A stretch of 64,000 nt of DNA. It comes from Edaphocola flava (GTDB taxonomy: Bacteria > Bacteroidota > Bacteroidia > Chitinophagales > Chitinophagaceae). This document shows, in pieces, positions 52,870 through 60,570 of the stretch. The position numbers were made by a program, and so were the translations under genes. The notes under the pieces were generated by a model that saw only the letters and a program-made list of their open reading frames with translations, did no database searches and had not been told where the DNA came from. The stretch covers positions 62,001 through 126,000 of the forward strand of contig NZ_SAIQ01000001.1 of NCBI RefSeq assembly GCF_004118155.1, in the 5' to 3' direction. How positions within the stretch are numbered: the stretch's first letter is position 1; each line of letters begins with the position of its first letter.

Positions 52870-53225
52870 CTGCAGCAAGGATACATACGGTTGCAGAACG
52901 AATTATGAGGCTGACAGAGTGACTTATGACGGAGACAGTACAGATTATGGTATGATCATCATGAATTATGAAGAGTACAGAATGTATTATGCTGTTGTCA
53001 GTACGAATTATTATATGGACAGTATGAAATAATGTATTTACAGAACAGATAATGCCATGATCAGTACGAATTATGAAGAGTACAGAAGACATTATGCTGT
53101 GGTCAGAACGAATTATTATATTGATAGTATGGAATAATCTATTTACAGAACAGATGATACCATGATCAGCGCGAATTATGCTGTGGTCAGTATAAATTAT
53201 GGAATCAACAGCAGGAAAAACTGAG
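52870..53225 (+). repeat. 105-bp tandem repeat (minisatellite), about 2.4 clear copies plus a degenerate one
   Basis: GAATTATGAAGAGTACAGA occurs at 52963 and 53068, and GAATTATG again at 53173: a steady 105-bp period. Inside each unit CAGTACGAATTAT-like words recur. The same frame reads Tyr-rich peptides (STNYEEYR, NYYIDS) ending in TAA in every unit. A more degenerate copy lies at 52880-52960. No gene is supported in 52678-53275; the part before 52870 is A+T-rich and empty. Confidence 0.8.
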
Positions 53226-53275
53226 GAGTATATACGGATTAATTATTCCCTGCTCCTATTTTTCACATCATCACA

Positions 53276-53332
53276 CCCTTTATAAAGGGGTGAAACACCC
53301 GGAGCCTCCTCTGTCGGTACCGCTTACCTTTG
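53276..53332 (+). promoter_or_regulatory. Promoter with upstream palindrome for the candidate sRNA
   Basis: Exact -7 element TACCTTTG at 53325-53332. A palindrome CCCTTTATAAAGGG lies at 53276-53289, where an upstream-binding regulator could act. No good -33 TTG was found. Confidence 0.45.
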
Positions 53333-53338
53333 TACAGC

Positions 53339-53423
53339 ATTAAATTGCACATGTACAGATGAGCTGTATATAATGAAGAGAGGGTCATCATCTCCGGGCA
53401 TTCCGGGGGTGATGATTTTTTTA
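53339..53423 (+). ncRNA. Candidate small RNA of about 85 nt
   Basis: Begins about 7 nt after an exact -7 element and ends in a 12-bp stem (53386-53397 with 53403-53414, two G-T pairs) followed by a seven-T run. A small inner hairpin TACAG/CTGTA is near 53354. No open frame with a convincing start is contained. It stops 64 bp before the DUF4287 gene, so it is not its leader. Confidence 0.5.
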
Positions 53424-53486
53424 TGCACATTGGTATCGGTACAATTCAAAAAATGTATTAATATGCATCAGTATAAATCATGAAGT

Positions 53487-53696
53487 ATGAAACAGGACTA
53501 TTGGAATGTGCGTAATGAACAGGTGATCGAAAAAACAGGAAAGGAGATCGCGGAATGGATCGGTATACTGGATGCCTTCCAGGCAAAGGATAAAAAATCG
53601 AATGATGTGGTAGCCCATCTGCAGCAGGAATATAATGTGCCCCGCTACTGGGCCAGAACTTTAACAACTTTGTACCTGAAACAGGACAATCAATAA
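53487..53696 (+). CDS. DUF4287 domain-containing small protein
   Basis: 69 residues: VIEKTGKEIAEWIGILDAFQ and HLQQEYNVPRYWARTLTTLY match the short DUF4287 helical domain, often found as a stand-alone protein in Bacteroidota and as part of larger proteins elsewhere. Cytoplasmic; no known function. Starts the run of mostly secreted proteins that follows. Confidence 0.82.
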   Translation: MKQDYWNVRNEQVIEKTGKEIAEWIGILDAFQAKDKKSNDVVAHLQQEYNVPRYWARTLTTLYLKQDNQ

Positions 53697-53716
53697 TTAA
53701 CTAAAAAATACCATTC

Positions 53717-54364
53717 ATGAAACTTCATAAAATGTTGTTACCACTGCTTTGTGGCCTATCTCTGGGCACGGCGGTTTTTGGACAAGAAGCCAAGATTAAG
53801 ATTCCGGCTACCAAAGACCGGTACGCCAAATATGTACAGCAACTAGAAAACGGGGACCTGGCGATTGACTATACTGATTTCCGGAACAGCTTCCTGGAGA
53901 GTAAAATGTTTGCCGAAAAGGGAACTAACTATGACGACCTGAAAACTCAGGTGTATGCTGCCATAAAAAACAAAAATTACCAGGATGTAGTCAGGGCCAC
54001 TAAAGCCATGCTCAGTATCGATTACACCAGTATGTTTGCCCATAAATACCTGCAACAAACCTATAAGATCCTGGGCGATACGGCCAGCCAGCGTAAATAC
54101 CATGATATTGAGTTTGGACTGCTGAACTCCATTGTCAACAGCGGAGATGGCAGGACCTGCGAAACGGGCTGGCATGTAACGCAAATCGAAGAGGAATACT
54201 TTATCTTAATGATGATCGGGGCAAAAATGAAAAGCCAGAGCATCAGCAGCGGTGGAAACAATACCTGTGATCGCATGGATGTAACAACAGAGGGGGGAGA
54301 CAGAACATATTATTTCGAAGCCAATAAAGTATTTGAACAGGAAAGTAAATTATTCGGAAAATAG
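53717..54364 (+). CDS. DUF4919 domain-containing secreted protein
   Basis: 215 residues. Signal peptide (CGLSLGTAVFGQ), then IDYTDFRNSFLESKMF and a TPR-like helical stretch (YQDVVRATKAMLSIDYTSM), then GDGRTCETGWHVTQIEEEY, the DUF4919 hallmark. Periplasmic or surface; unknown function. 20 bp after the DUF4287 gene and 23 bp before the next one. Confidence 0.84.
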   Translation: MKLHKMLLPLLCGLSLGTAVFGQEAKIKIPATKDRYAKYVQQLENGDLAIDYTDFRNSFLESKMFAEKGTNYDDLKTQVYAAIKNKNYQDVVRATKAMLSIDYTSMFAHKYLQQTYKILGDTASQRKYHDIEFGLLNSIVNSGDGRTCETGWHVTQIEEEYFILMMIGAKMKSQSISSGGNNTCDRMDVTTEGGDRTYYFEANKVFEQESKLFGK

Positions 54365-54387
54365 AAAGCATCTTATATTCAGCTAAA

Positions 54388-55104
54388 ATGAAAAGAAAAA
54401 CACTGACCAGCATAATCTTTGTATCAGGCTTATTTTGTGCGCTATATGCTATCGCACAACAAGAAAAAACAGTCAGATCTACATACAACGGCTGGACCTC
54501 GCACAACCTGCAGGGAAAGGTGAGAGAATTGCGCCTGACCTCCTATCCTACAGATGCCAAAGGCCGCAAATTATCAGAGCAGGCGGAGGGTCACAAACAT
54601 CAATTTGCTTTTTCGGAGCAGGGAGATGAATTACAGTATAATATCTACGATGCCTCCGGCAAACTGCTGGTGAAGTCTGTACCCACTTACATCAATGGGC
54701 GCATTGGCAATACGACGAATACGGATATGGCTACCGGGCAGGAGGAACAATGGGTTATGTTCAACTATCTGCTGGATTTTTACCCGCAGGAGGCGCATTG
54801 CTATATCAACAATAAACTCCATAAAAAAGTATATAACCAGGTCAATGCAATGGGTCATTTGACGCATACCCGCGTTGTGGATAATAATGACCGACCGACG
54901 TACTTGCGCGGCATGAAATATGATGCCCAGGAAAACCTGGTCTCCATCTCCGATACATTCAAAGTATTAAATAATAAGGACAGTATTGTTCAGACGACTT
55001 ATCGCTATATGCAATCAGACAGCAATCATAACTGGACACTGAGACTGGACCGTGTAAACGGCAGGACATTGATCACGGAGCGGGAGATTATTTACTATAA
55101 ATAA
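54388..55104 (+). CDS. Hypothetical secreted protein
   Basis: 238 residues with signal peptide (LFCALYAIAQQ). Beta-rich mature part with YD/RHS-like phrases (NIYDASGKLLVKSVPTY, MKYDAQENLVSISDTF), like other Bacteroidota secreted proteins with MORN- or YD-like strands; no defined domain. Possibly same operon as the DUF4919 gene. Confidence 0.72.
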   Translation: MKRKTLTSIIFVSGLFCALYAIAQQEKTVRSTYNGWTSHNLQGKVRELRLTSYPTDAKGRKLSEQAEGHKHQFAFSEQGDELQYNIYDASGKLLVKSVPTYINGRIGNTTNTDMATGQEEQWVMFNYLLDFYPQEAHCYINNKLHKKVYNQVNAMGHLTHTRVVDNNDRPTYLRGMKYDAQENLVSISDTFKVLNNKDSIVQTTYRYMQSDSNHNWTLRLDRVNGRTLITEREIIYYK

Positions 55105-55194
55105 CTGGAACTTGGGGTTAACCTTCTTTTATATTTACATAGCATTTATATAAACTTCTACTATCTTTATGCTCAGAACCCAATAACCCAATAC

Positions 55195-55599
55195 ATGAAA
55201 AACACTATCATCACCTTACTCATTATGGCCCTGACGGCATCTGCCTGTCAGAAAAACAAGGGGCATAATGGTCACAATAACGATACTGGACATTTTGTCT
55301 CAACCAACTTCCAACTGTACGACTCCGCTCACCGGGTAATACAGGATAGCGGACCAGACACCACCATGCATTATCCAATCAGTAGAACGATACAGATCGT
55401 TGAGGATACTGCTGCCGGCAAACTGGTCTACATGGGCGATAGCTTCTATTGCTACAATAAAGGCGCCATCAGGCTATATAGTTCCAAACAGGCAAAACCA
55501 CCTTTCATTGACGTTACAGATACTACAGTAATGGTTAAACTGTATATGTCATGGGTGGGTTACAGGACCTGGGAATACCTTTACGGAACGAAGAGTTAG
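55195..55599 (+). CDS. Small hypothetical lipoprotein
   Basis: 134 residues; lipobox TASACQK, then a His/Asn-rich linker (NKGHNGHNNDTGHF) and a beta-rich domain (TIQIVEDTAAGKLVYMGDSF). The His-rich stretch could bind metal, which is only suggestion. A -7-like TATCTTTA is at 55162-55169. No family recognised. Confidence 0.7.
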   Translation: MKNTIITLLIMALTASACQKNKGHNGHNNDTGHFVSTNFQLYDSAHRVIQDSGPDTTMHYPISRTIQIVEDTAAGKLVYMGDSFYCYNKGAIRLYSSKQAKPPFIDVTDTTVMVKLYMSWVGYRTWEYLYGTKS

Positions 55600-55643
55600 G
55601 AGATCAATACACGTCTTACTTCATATTATATATTTGATCTATT

Positions 55644-56489
55644 ATGAACACCACGCCTGTTACAGGGATTTTACTTATTATCATTACCATTGCCTTTTCC
55701 TACCAGGGCTTTAGGGATAGCGTCTTTTTTGATACGTATAAATTTAAAGTTGAGCCGATTATAGCCCGCAAAGACTACAAACGCCTGATCACATCCGGAT
55801 TTCTTCATTCAGACTGGATGCATTTGGCCTTTAATATGTTCAGCTTATATGCATTCTGCGATTCGATCCTGCTACAGTTAGGTACACCAGCATTTCTGGC
55901 CATCTATTTTGCGAGTATGGTCGGTGGTGATTTGCTCAGTCTATGGATACATCGTAACCATGCAGATTATAGTGCTATCGGCGCATCTGGTGCGGTATGT
56001 GGTATCATCTTTGCATCTATTGCTTTGTACCCGGGCATAGGCATTAGTTTCTTTTTCTTACCTACTTATATTCCGTCTTGGTTATTTGGCCTGGGTTATG
56101 TACTGCTGTCCATATATGGTATACGGACAGCCAAAGATAATGTGGGACATGATGCCCACCTCGGGGGTGCAGTAATCGGTATGCTTACGGCATTAGCGTT
56201 TCACCCTGCGGCCATTGAGGAAAATTATATTACCATACTGCTGATCCTCCTACCGGCACTATTTTTCATTGTACTGATTATTACCCGGCCACAGCTGCTG
56301 TACAAAGGTAAAATGTATATCCGGCGCAGAAAATCCAATCATTACTCGATAGACCACCAGTATAATGCTGCCCAGCAGGAGCAGTTAGTCGCACTGGACG
56401 ATATTCTGGACAAAATACATCGTAAGGGCATGAAAAGTCTTACGAAACAGGAAAAAGACATTCTTCAGAAACACTCTGATAAAGTATGA
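55644..56489 (+). CDS. Rhomboid-family intramembrane serine protease
   Basis: 281 residues with six or seven membrane segments. Catalytic Ser115 lies in IGASGAVCG (GxSG) and the paired His in HDAHLGGAVIG (His172), with HLAFNM (His60, Asn64) forming the usual oxyanion region. Cuts transmembrane substrates inside the bilayer. The C-terminal cytoplasmic tail (about 220-281) is basic, with a helical end (ILDKIHRKGMKSLTKQEKDI). Neighbouring small secreted and TM proteins may include a substrate, but nothing shows it. Confidence 0.93.
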   Translation: MNTTPVTGILLIIITIAFSYQGFRDSVFFDTYKFKVEPIIARKDYKRLITSGFLHSDWMHLAFNMFSLYAFCDSILLQLGTPAFLAIYFASMVGGDLLSLWIHRNHADYSAIGASGAVCGIIFASIALYPGIGISFFFLPTYIPSWLFGLGYVLLSIYGIRTAKDNVGHDAHLGGAVIGMLTALAFHPAAIEENYITILLILLPALFFIVLIITRPQLLYKGKMYIRRRKSNHYSIDHQYNAAQQEQLVALDDILDKIHRKGMKSLTKQEKDILQKHSDKV

Positions 56490-56513
56490 GCGATGATGCA
56501 ACCCTGCTATTAT

Positions 56514-57020
56514 ATGAAACGTTCAGTACTTATTTACATGTGTATTCCTCTACTGCTCTTATCTTCAATAGCTATTCATGCACAAAGGAAATCTACTGTA
56601 AACAAATGCCTGTTTGTTCTGGAAAAAGAACACATTAATAAACCCTACCATTTCGGAAAATGGAACCCGGAAAGCGGAGCTACAGCACTACAACTTAACT
56701 ATTTGGGCCTAGTACACACCAACTCAAACCAGCAATATAAAATACTCACCGCAGTTTGGACCTGGGGCTTATCAGGCAGAACTACATCTTGAATCCTTAT
56801 ATATAACAGGTATAACCATTATGTTGGTAACTATTATATGAATAAGGCAGCAGAACTCCCGGATAAACTGGAACAAGGTAAACTTATTTTCATCAATAAT
56901 AGTACAGACTGTGGGTATAACAAGCTTACAATAGTTGATTTGCGCAAAGGTTTAACTAAAGAGATTATTGTAAAATGCCAAGGTGATTTCGGAACTTTAA
57001 GTATATTTTCATCTGAATAA
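56514..57020 (+). pseudogene. Broken secreted-protein gene
   Basis: From the ATG at 56514 a signal peptide (LLLLSSIAIHAQ) and about 80 residues run to a TGA at 56790-56792. The same frame is then open from 56793 to the TAA ending at 57020 (KLIFINNSTDCGYNKLTIVD), and the frame one base on reads YQAELHLESLYITGI across the break. So the locus reads as one gene of about 170 codons interrupted by a stop or by compensating frameshifts. It could instead be a short intact gene plus a small 60-codon one. No domain recognised. Confidence 0.6.
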
Positions 57021-57042
57021 ATCCTGATTAAGCTTTTAATGC

Positions 57043-57663
57043 ATGCGCAAAATAAAATATAAGATACTTATTGGTATTTCAATTATTTTTTTCCTGTTCG
57101 TAAATACAACTTATTTCTGGGAAACACCTCTTGGAGCATGGGCTATTCCCATTTTTCTGATAGAACTGGGTTTATATGCAGGGCTCATGGTTGCACTGCT
57201 CTGGCTGCTGTACAAAGTAGTAGTGCAAACGCCCGGACGCCGTCAAAGACTAATTGCTATTAGCATAATAACAAGTGTATTATTACTGGTCTACTACCGA
57301 CCTCAGGGGTTAATCGACTTTACAAAATATGAAGCGGCTGATGTATTGATAGCAGCGCAGGAAGGCACTGCTAATTGCAGAACCACCCTGAGACTGAAAG
57401 CAGATCACACATTTAAAGAACGGTCTGTCTGCTTTGGGATTGAAGAGACTACCGGAACGTACCGAATTCAGAATGACACTATATATTTTAGCAATATACA
57501 CCAGAACAATCCTGAAAGTAAACAGCACACATTTGCCCTCATCAGACCCTCAAAATATGCTGCCACTCCAATGTCCGTGGTGTATTTAAAACATGCCAAG
57601 GACAGTATCGGTTATGAGTTAGGAATTACAAAAAATGAACTAAATAAAAAATTGCACCCTTAA
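57043..57663 (+). CDS. Hypothetical two-TM protein
   Basis: 206 residues. Hydrophobic helices at about 8-28 (ILIGISIIFFLFVNTTYF), 35-60 and 70-88 (LIAISIITSVLLLVYY), then an extracytoplasmic or cytoplasmic beta-rich domain (CRTTLRLKADHTFKERSVCF, IQNDTIYFSNIHQN) resembling lipocalin-like or META-like folds. Unrecognised family. Next gene starts 3 bp after its stop. Confidence 0.68.
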   Translation: MRKIKYKILIGISIIFFLFVNTTYFWETPLGAWAIPIFLIELGLYAGLMVALLWLLYKVVVQTPGRRQRLIAISIITSVLLLVYYRPQGLIDFTKYEAADVLIAAQEGTANCRTTLRLKADHTFKERSVCFGIEETTGTYRIQNDTIYFSNIHQNNPESKQHTFALIRPSKYAATPMSVVYLKHAKDSIGYELGITKNELNKKLHP

Positions 57664-57666
57664 TCC

Positions 57667-58200
57667 ATGCGCATAACATATAATATACTCTTGTTGCTAT
57701 GCTTTTTACTACAGGCTCCTGCATACGCACAGAATCATTATCCATCAAAAAGAACTGTACGGAAACTGCTTAAGGACTTAATGCAGCAACAAAAAGAGTA
57801 TAACAGGGATAAGACCCTGGAACTGTATACTTCTAATGATGATAGCTTGTTTTACAATAATGATACCATTAAATTTTCCACACAAGCTTCCTACGAGTAT
57901 TGTAATCGGGTTATCTTCATGCTATACAATCTTAAAGACATCGGCTTTAGCGAAGCTTTTATGTGCCAGGAGCCTCCTCTGGGAACAGTCGCCGGTAGAC
58001 TGCTTACACGCTCCGGCATATTTAAACGAAAGAAGCTATGGCCCTATTACCGGCTAGAAACCATTGAAGGAAAAACAATACTGCATATCTGCCATTTCCG
58101 GGAAAGAGATGAATATTACCTCTTTCAGAACATACAGGCTGTCGAGACGCATTACCAACAGAAAGCATATAATTTTATCTTAATTCGTTTGCATCAATAG
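57667..58200 (+). CDS. Hypothetical secreted protein
   Basis: 177 residues, signal peptide (LLCFLLQAPAYAQ). The mature protein is basic at the start (SKRTVRKLLKDLMQQQKEYN) and mixed alpha/beta after (LYTSNDDSLFYNNDTIKFS). No family recognised. Cotranscribed with the two-TM protein. Confidence 0.65.
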   Translation: MRITYNILLLLCFLLQAPAYAQNHYPSKRTVRKLLKDLMQQQKEYNRDKTLELYTSNDDSLFYNNDTIKFSTQASYEYCNRVIFMLYNLKDIGFSEAFMCQEPPLGTVAGRLLTRSGIFKRKKLWPYYRLETIEGKTILHICHFRERDEYYLFQNIQAVETHYQQKAYNFILIRLHQ

Positions 58201-58283
58201 TTACTACTCTTTATTTCATGTATCAACCCTTTAAGAACGGGAGAAAATACCATTGACAAAGGAAGGGGCTGTCTTTAGTCTCT

Positions 58284-58697
58284 TTATACTTTATTCCCCA
58301 ACATCCTCCCCACCACCTTATCGATTGGCAGGCTCAGCTTTGCTTCCAGGCTTTCATTAATCGGATGAAAATATAAAATACCGGTATCGGAATGTGCAGG
58401 TATCTCCTGCCCTTCTTCCATCTCAACGATATAATAAATGCTGATGATCTGGGTATCATCCATCATAGATTTCTGGAAGAAGTCGGTGGTATAGAAATGC
58501 GTACAGTGTTTAATGCGTAAACCCAATTCTTCTTCAAATTCACGGTGCATACACTCAATCGTACCTTCTCCGTAATCCAGTCCCCCGCCCGGGAATTTCA
58601 CAAAATGATGTTTGCCGTATTGTTCCTCACTCAGCAGTACTTCCTGCGCTTCGTTGAGGACGATTCCATACACCCGAACGTTAAATAATGTGCTCAT
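58284..58697 (-). CDS. Nudix hydrolase
   Basis: 137 residues. The Nudix box is complete: GGLDYGEGTIECMHREFEEE followed by LGL fits GX5EX7REUXEEXGU. It hydrolyses a nucleoside diphosphate linked to another group; the substrate cannot be told. Short sequence and N-terminal VRVYGIVLNEAQEVLLSEEQ are typical of single-domain Nudix proteins. Divergent from the ribonucleotide reductase operon, with the riboswitch promoter between. Confidence 0.9.
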   Translation of the reverse strand: MSTLFNVRVYGIVLNEAQEVLLSEEQYGKHHFVKFPGGGLDYGEGTIECMHREFEEELGLRIKHCTHFYTTDFFQKSMMDDTQIISIYYIVEMEEGQEIPAHSDTGILYFHPINESLEAKLSLPIDKVVGRMLGNKV

Positions 58698-58867
58698 AAT
58701 TGATGCTTCAAAGGTATCACAAAATACGGTTTTTCCGGCTGTAAATGAGCCTGTAAAGGTTTTGAGAGCAGTGCGCTACCCAAACCGGCCCCTGCACTCG
58801 GTGCATATGCGGAAAATCAATGCTGGTGTACATCTCCCAACATTATCAACACGCTGTGCATATCTAC

Positions 58868-58900
58868 TTGCTGAAAATAAAGTACGGGATATTACCTTTG
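58868..58900 (+). promoter_or_regulatory. Promoter of the nrd operon
   Basis: TTG (58868-58870), 22-bp spacer, TACCTTTG (58893-58900), exact -7 consensus. Transcription should start near 58907, just before the riboswitch. Confidence 0.65.
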
Positions 58901-58921
58901 GAAACCGAAAGGTTCTTAATG

Positions 58922-59045
58922 GGTATTAAACATTTAGTATGTAGCCACATACCGAACTGAAACCAGGGGAATCGTGTGTAACTCACGAGCTGTAGCGCAA
59001 CTGTAAATACACTGTGTGTATAAGCCAGGATGCCTGTTTAATACC
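58922..59045 (+). promoter_or_regulatory. Cobalamin (B12) riboswitch
   Basis: P1 stem GGTATTAAACA / TGTTTAATACC (58922-58932 with 59035-59045). Within it are conserved core words: CCAGGGGAATC near 58963, GTGTAACTCAC, AGCTGTAGCGCAACTGTAAA (58989-59008) and the B12-box AGCCAGGATGCCTG (59023-59036). The order and sequence match the cobalamin family. A hairpin GTATG/CATAC near 59085-59105 in the 130-nt leader downstream could form the expression platform. It should repress the B12-independent ribonucleotide reductase genes that follow when cobalamin is plentiful. Confidence 0.93.
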
Positions 59046-59175
59046 AACGATTTTTGCTTTCGCTTAAAAGCAAGTCTGCCACTCTGTGTATGCCGCTCTG
59101 GACATACACCAGTACGCTGACCCTGCTTTTTGCGATATAAAACATAATAAACTGTTCACGTAAAAAGTAAACGCT

Positions 59176-60150
59176 ATGAGTATTTTCGACTTCAGACAAA
59201 ATTATAAGCCTTTCGAATATCCGGAGGTGCTGCAATTTACCGATGCGATCAACAAATCCTTCTGGGTACACTCAGAGGTTGACTTTACCGCAGATCTCCA
59301 GGACTTTCACTCGCACCTGAACTTTGCTGAGCAACAGGCCATCAAGAAAAGCCTGCTGGCGATTGCACAGATCGAGGTAAGTGTAAAAACATTCTGGGGT
59401 AACCTGTACCTGCATTTGCCTAAACCGGAATTTAACGGACTGGGCAGTACTTTTGCAGAATGTGAATTCCGCCACTCTGAAGCCTACTCCCGCCTGCTGG
59501 AAGTGCTGGGCTACAGCAGTGAGTTTGAAAAGATCCTGGACATTCCGGCCATCAAAAAACGTATCCAGTACCTGGGCGCGGCACTGAAAAATGCAAAAAG
59601 CGATAAGCCTCAGGAATACATTACTTCATTGGTACTGTTTACGATTCTTATCGAGAACGTGTCTCTGTTCAGCCAGTTCGCCATCATCCTGTACTTTACC
59701 CGTTTCAAAGGGTATATGAAGAATACCAGCAACATCATTGCCTGGACTTCTGTAGATGAGCAACTGCATGCGAATGCGGGTATCTACATCATCAACCAGA
59801 TCAAAAAAGAATTCCCTGAATATTTAGACGTAGAAAAAGAGGCGCAGATCCAGGAAATTGTGAAAGAATCGCTGTTGATCGAATCCGAAATCCTGGACTG
59901 GATTTTCGAAGACGGAGAACTGGAAAAGATCAGCAAAAATGATATTCTGAACTTTATGAAATACCGTATTGACGATAGCTTGTCTAAAATAGGTCTGTCT
60001 AAAATCTACAATGTATCTGAAGCAGAATATATGCCGATGCAGTGGTTTGAGGAAGAGGTGTTTGCCAATAGCCTCGACGATTTCTTTGCGAAACGCCCGG
60101 TAGACTATACCAAGCACGATAAGAGTATTACTGCAATGGACCTGTTCTAA
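59176..60150 (+). CDS. nrdB: Class I ribonucleotide reductase beta subunit
   Basis: 324 residues, compact. Di-iron ligands: Glu67 (AQIEVSV), Glu97 and His100 in AECEFRHSEAY, then ENVSLFSQF and the EQLH pair in SVDEQLHANAG; the radical Tyr104 stands at the E. coli Tyr122 place, so it is a tyrosyl-radical type. No N-terminal ATP-cone. Ferritin-like fold; makes the radical used by NrdA to reduce ribonucleotides. Under control of the cobalamin riboswitch. Confidence 0.95.
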   Translation: MSIFDFRQNYKPFEYPEVLQFTDAINKSFWVHSEVDFTADLQDFHSHLNFAEQQAIKKSLLAIAQIEVSVKTFWGNLYLHLPKPEFNGLGSTFAECEFRHSEAYSRLLEVLGYSSEFEKILDIPAIKKRIQYLGAALKNAKSDKPQEYITSLVLFTILIENVSLFSQFAIILYFTRFKGYMKNTSNIIAWTSVDEQLHANAGIYIINQIKKEFPEYLDVEKEAQIQEIVKESLLIESEILDWIFEDGELEKISKNDILNFMKYRIDDSLSKIGLSKIYNVSEAEYMPMQWFEEEVFANSLDDFFAKRPVDYTKHDKSITAMDLF

Positions 60151-60174
60151 TCCTGAATTCAACGATCCCATAAG

Positions 60175-60567
60175 ATGAACTTAACGATAGAAGAAAGAAT
60201 TAAAAACGCGGAAACCCGCATCTTTAAAGTGGTTTTCCCGAATACAACCAATCACTACAATACCTTATTCGGTGGTACGGCTATGCATATGATGGATGAG
60301 GTTGCCTTTATTGCGGCTACCCGTTTCAGCCGTAAGCGCATGGTGACGATCTCCTCCAGCCAGATCGATTTCAAGGAATCTATTCCTGCCGATACGATCA
60401 TCGAACTGGTGGGCCGCATTACCGAAATCGGGAATACCAGCCTGAAGGTATCTGTAGAGATTTTCCAGGAAACCATGTTCAGCGAAGAACGCAAAAAATC
60501 GATCAGCGGTATGTTTACCTTCGTAGCGATCGACGAAAATAAAAAGCCCATTAAAATATTAGATTAA
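60175..60567 (+). CDS. Acyl-CoA thioesterase, hotdog fold
   Basis: 130 residues. NTLFGGTAMHMMDEVAFIAA and SSQIDFKESIPADTIIELVG match YciA-type acyl-CoA hydrolases with the catalytic Asp in MMDE. It releases free fatty acid and CoA. It sits between nrdB and nrdA (24 bp and 3 bp gaps), so it is in the same transcript and under the riboswitch; a functional link to nucleotide reduction is unclear. Confidence 0.88.
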   Translation: MNLTIEERIKNAETRIFKVVFPNTTNHYNTLFGGTAMHMMDEVAFIAATRFSRKRMVTISSSQIDFKESIPADTIIELVGRITEIGNTSLKVSVEIFQETMFSEERKKSISGMFTFVAIDENKKPIKILD

Positions 60568-60570
60568 GAT

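Noticed and set aside
52847-53032. 61-residue Tyr-rich frame
   Set aside because: Lies in the minisatellite, ends at a TAA repeated in each unit, and has no start signal; treated as repeat DNA.
54388-55104. RHS/YD toxin
   Set aside because: Only short YD-like phrases; far too small, with no RHS core or toxin end.
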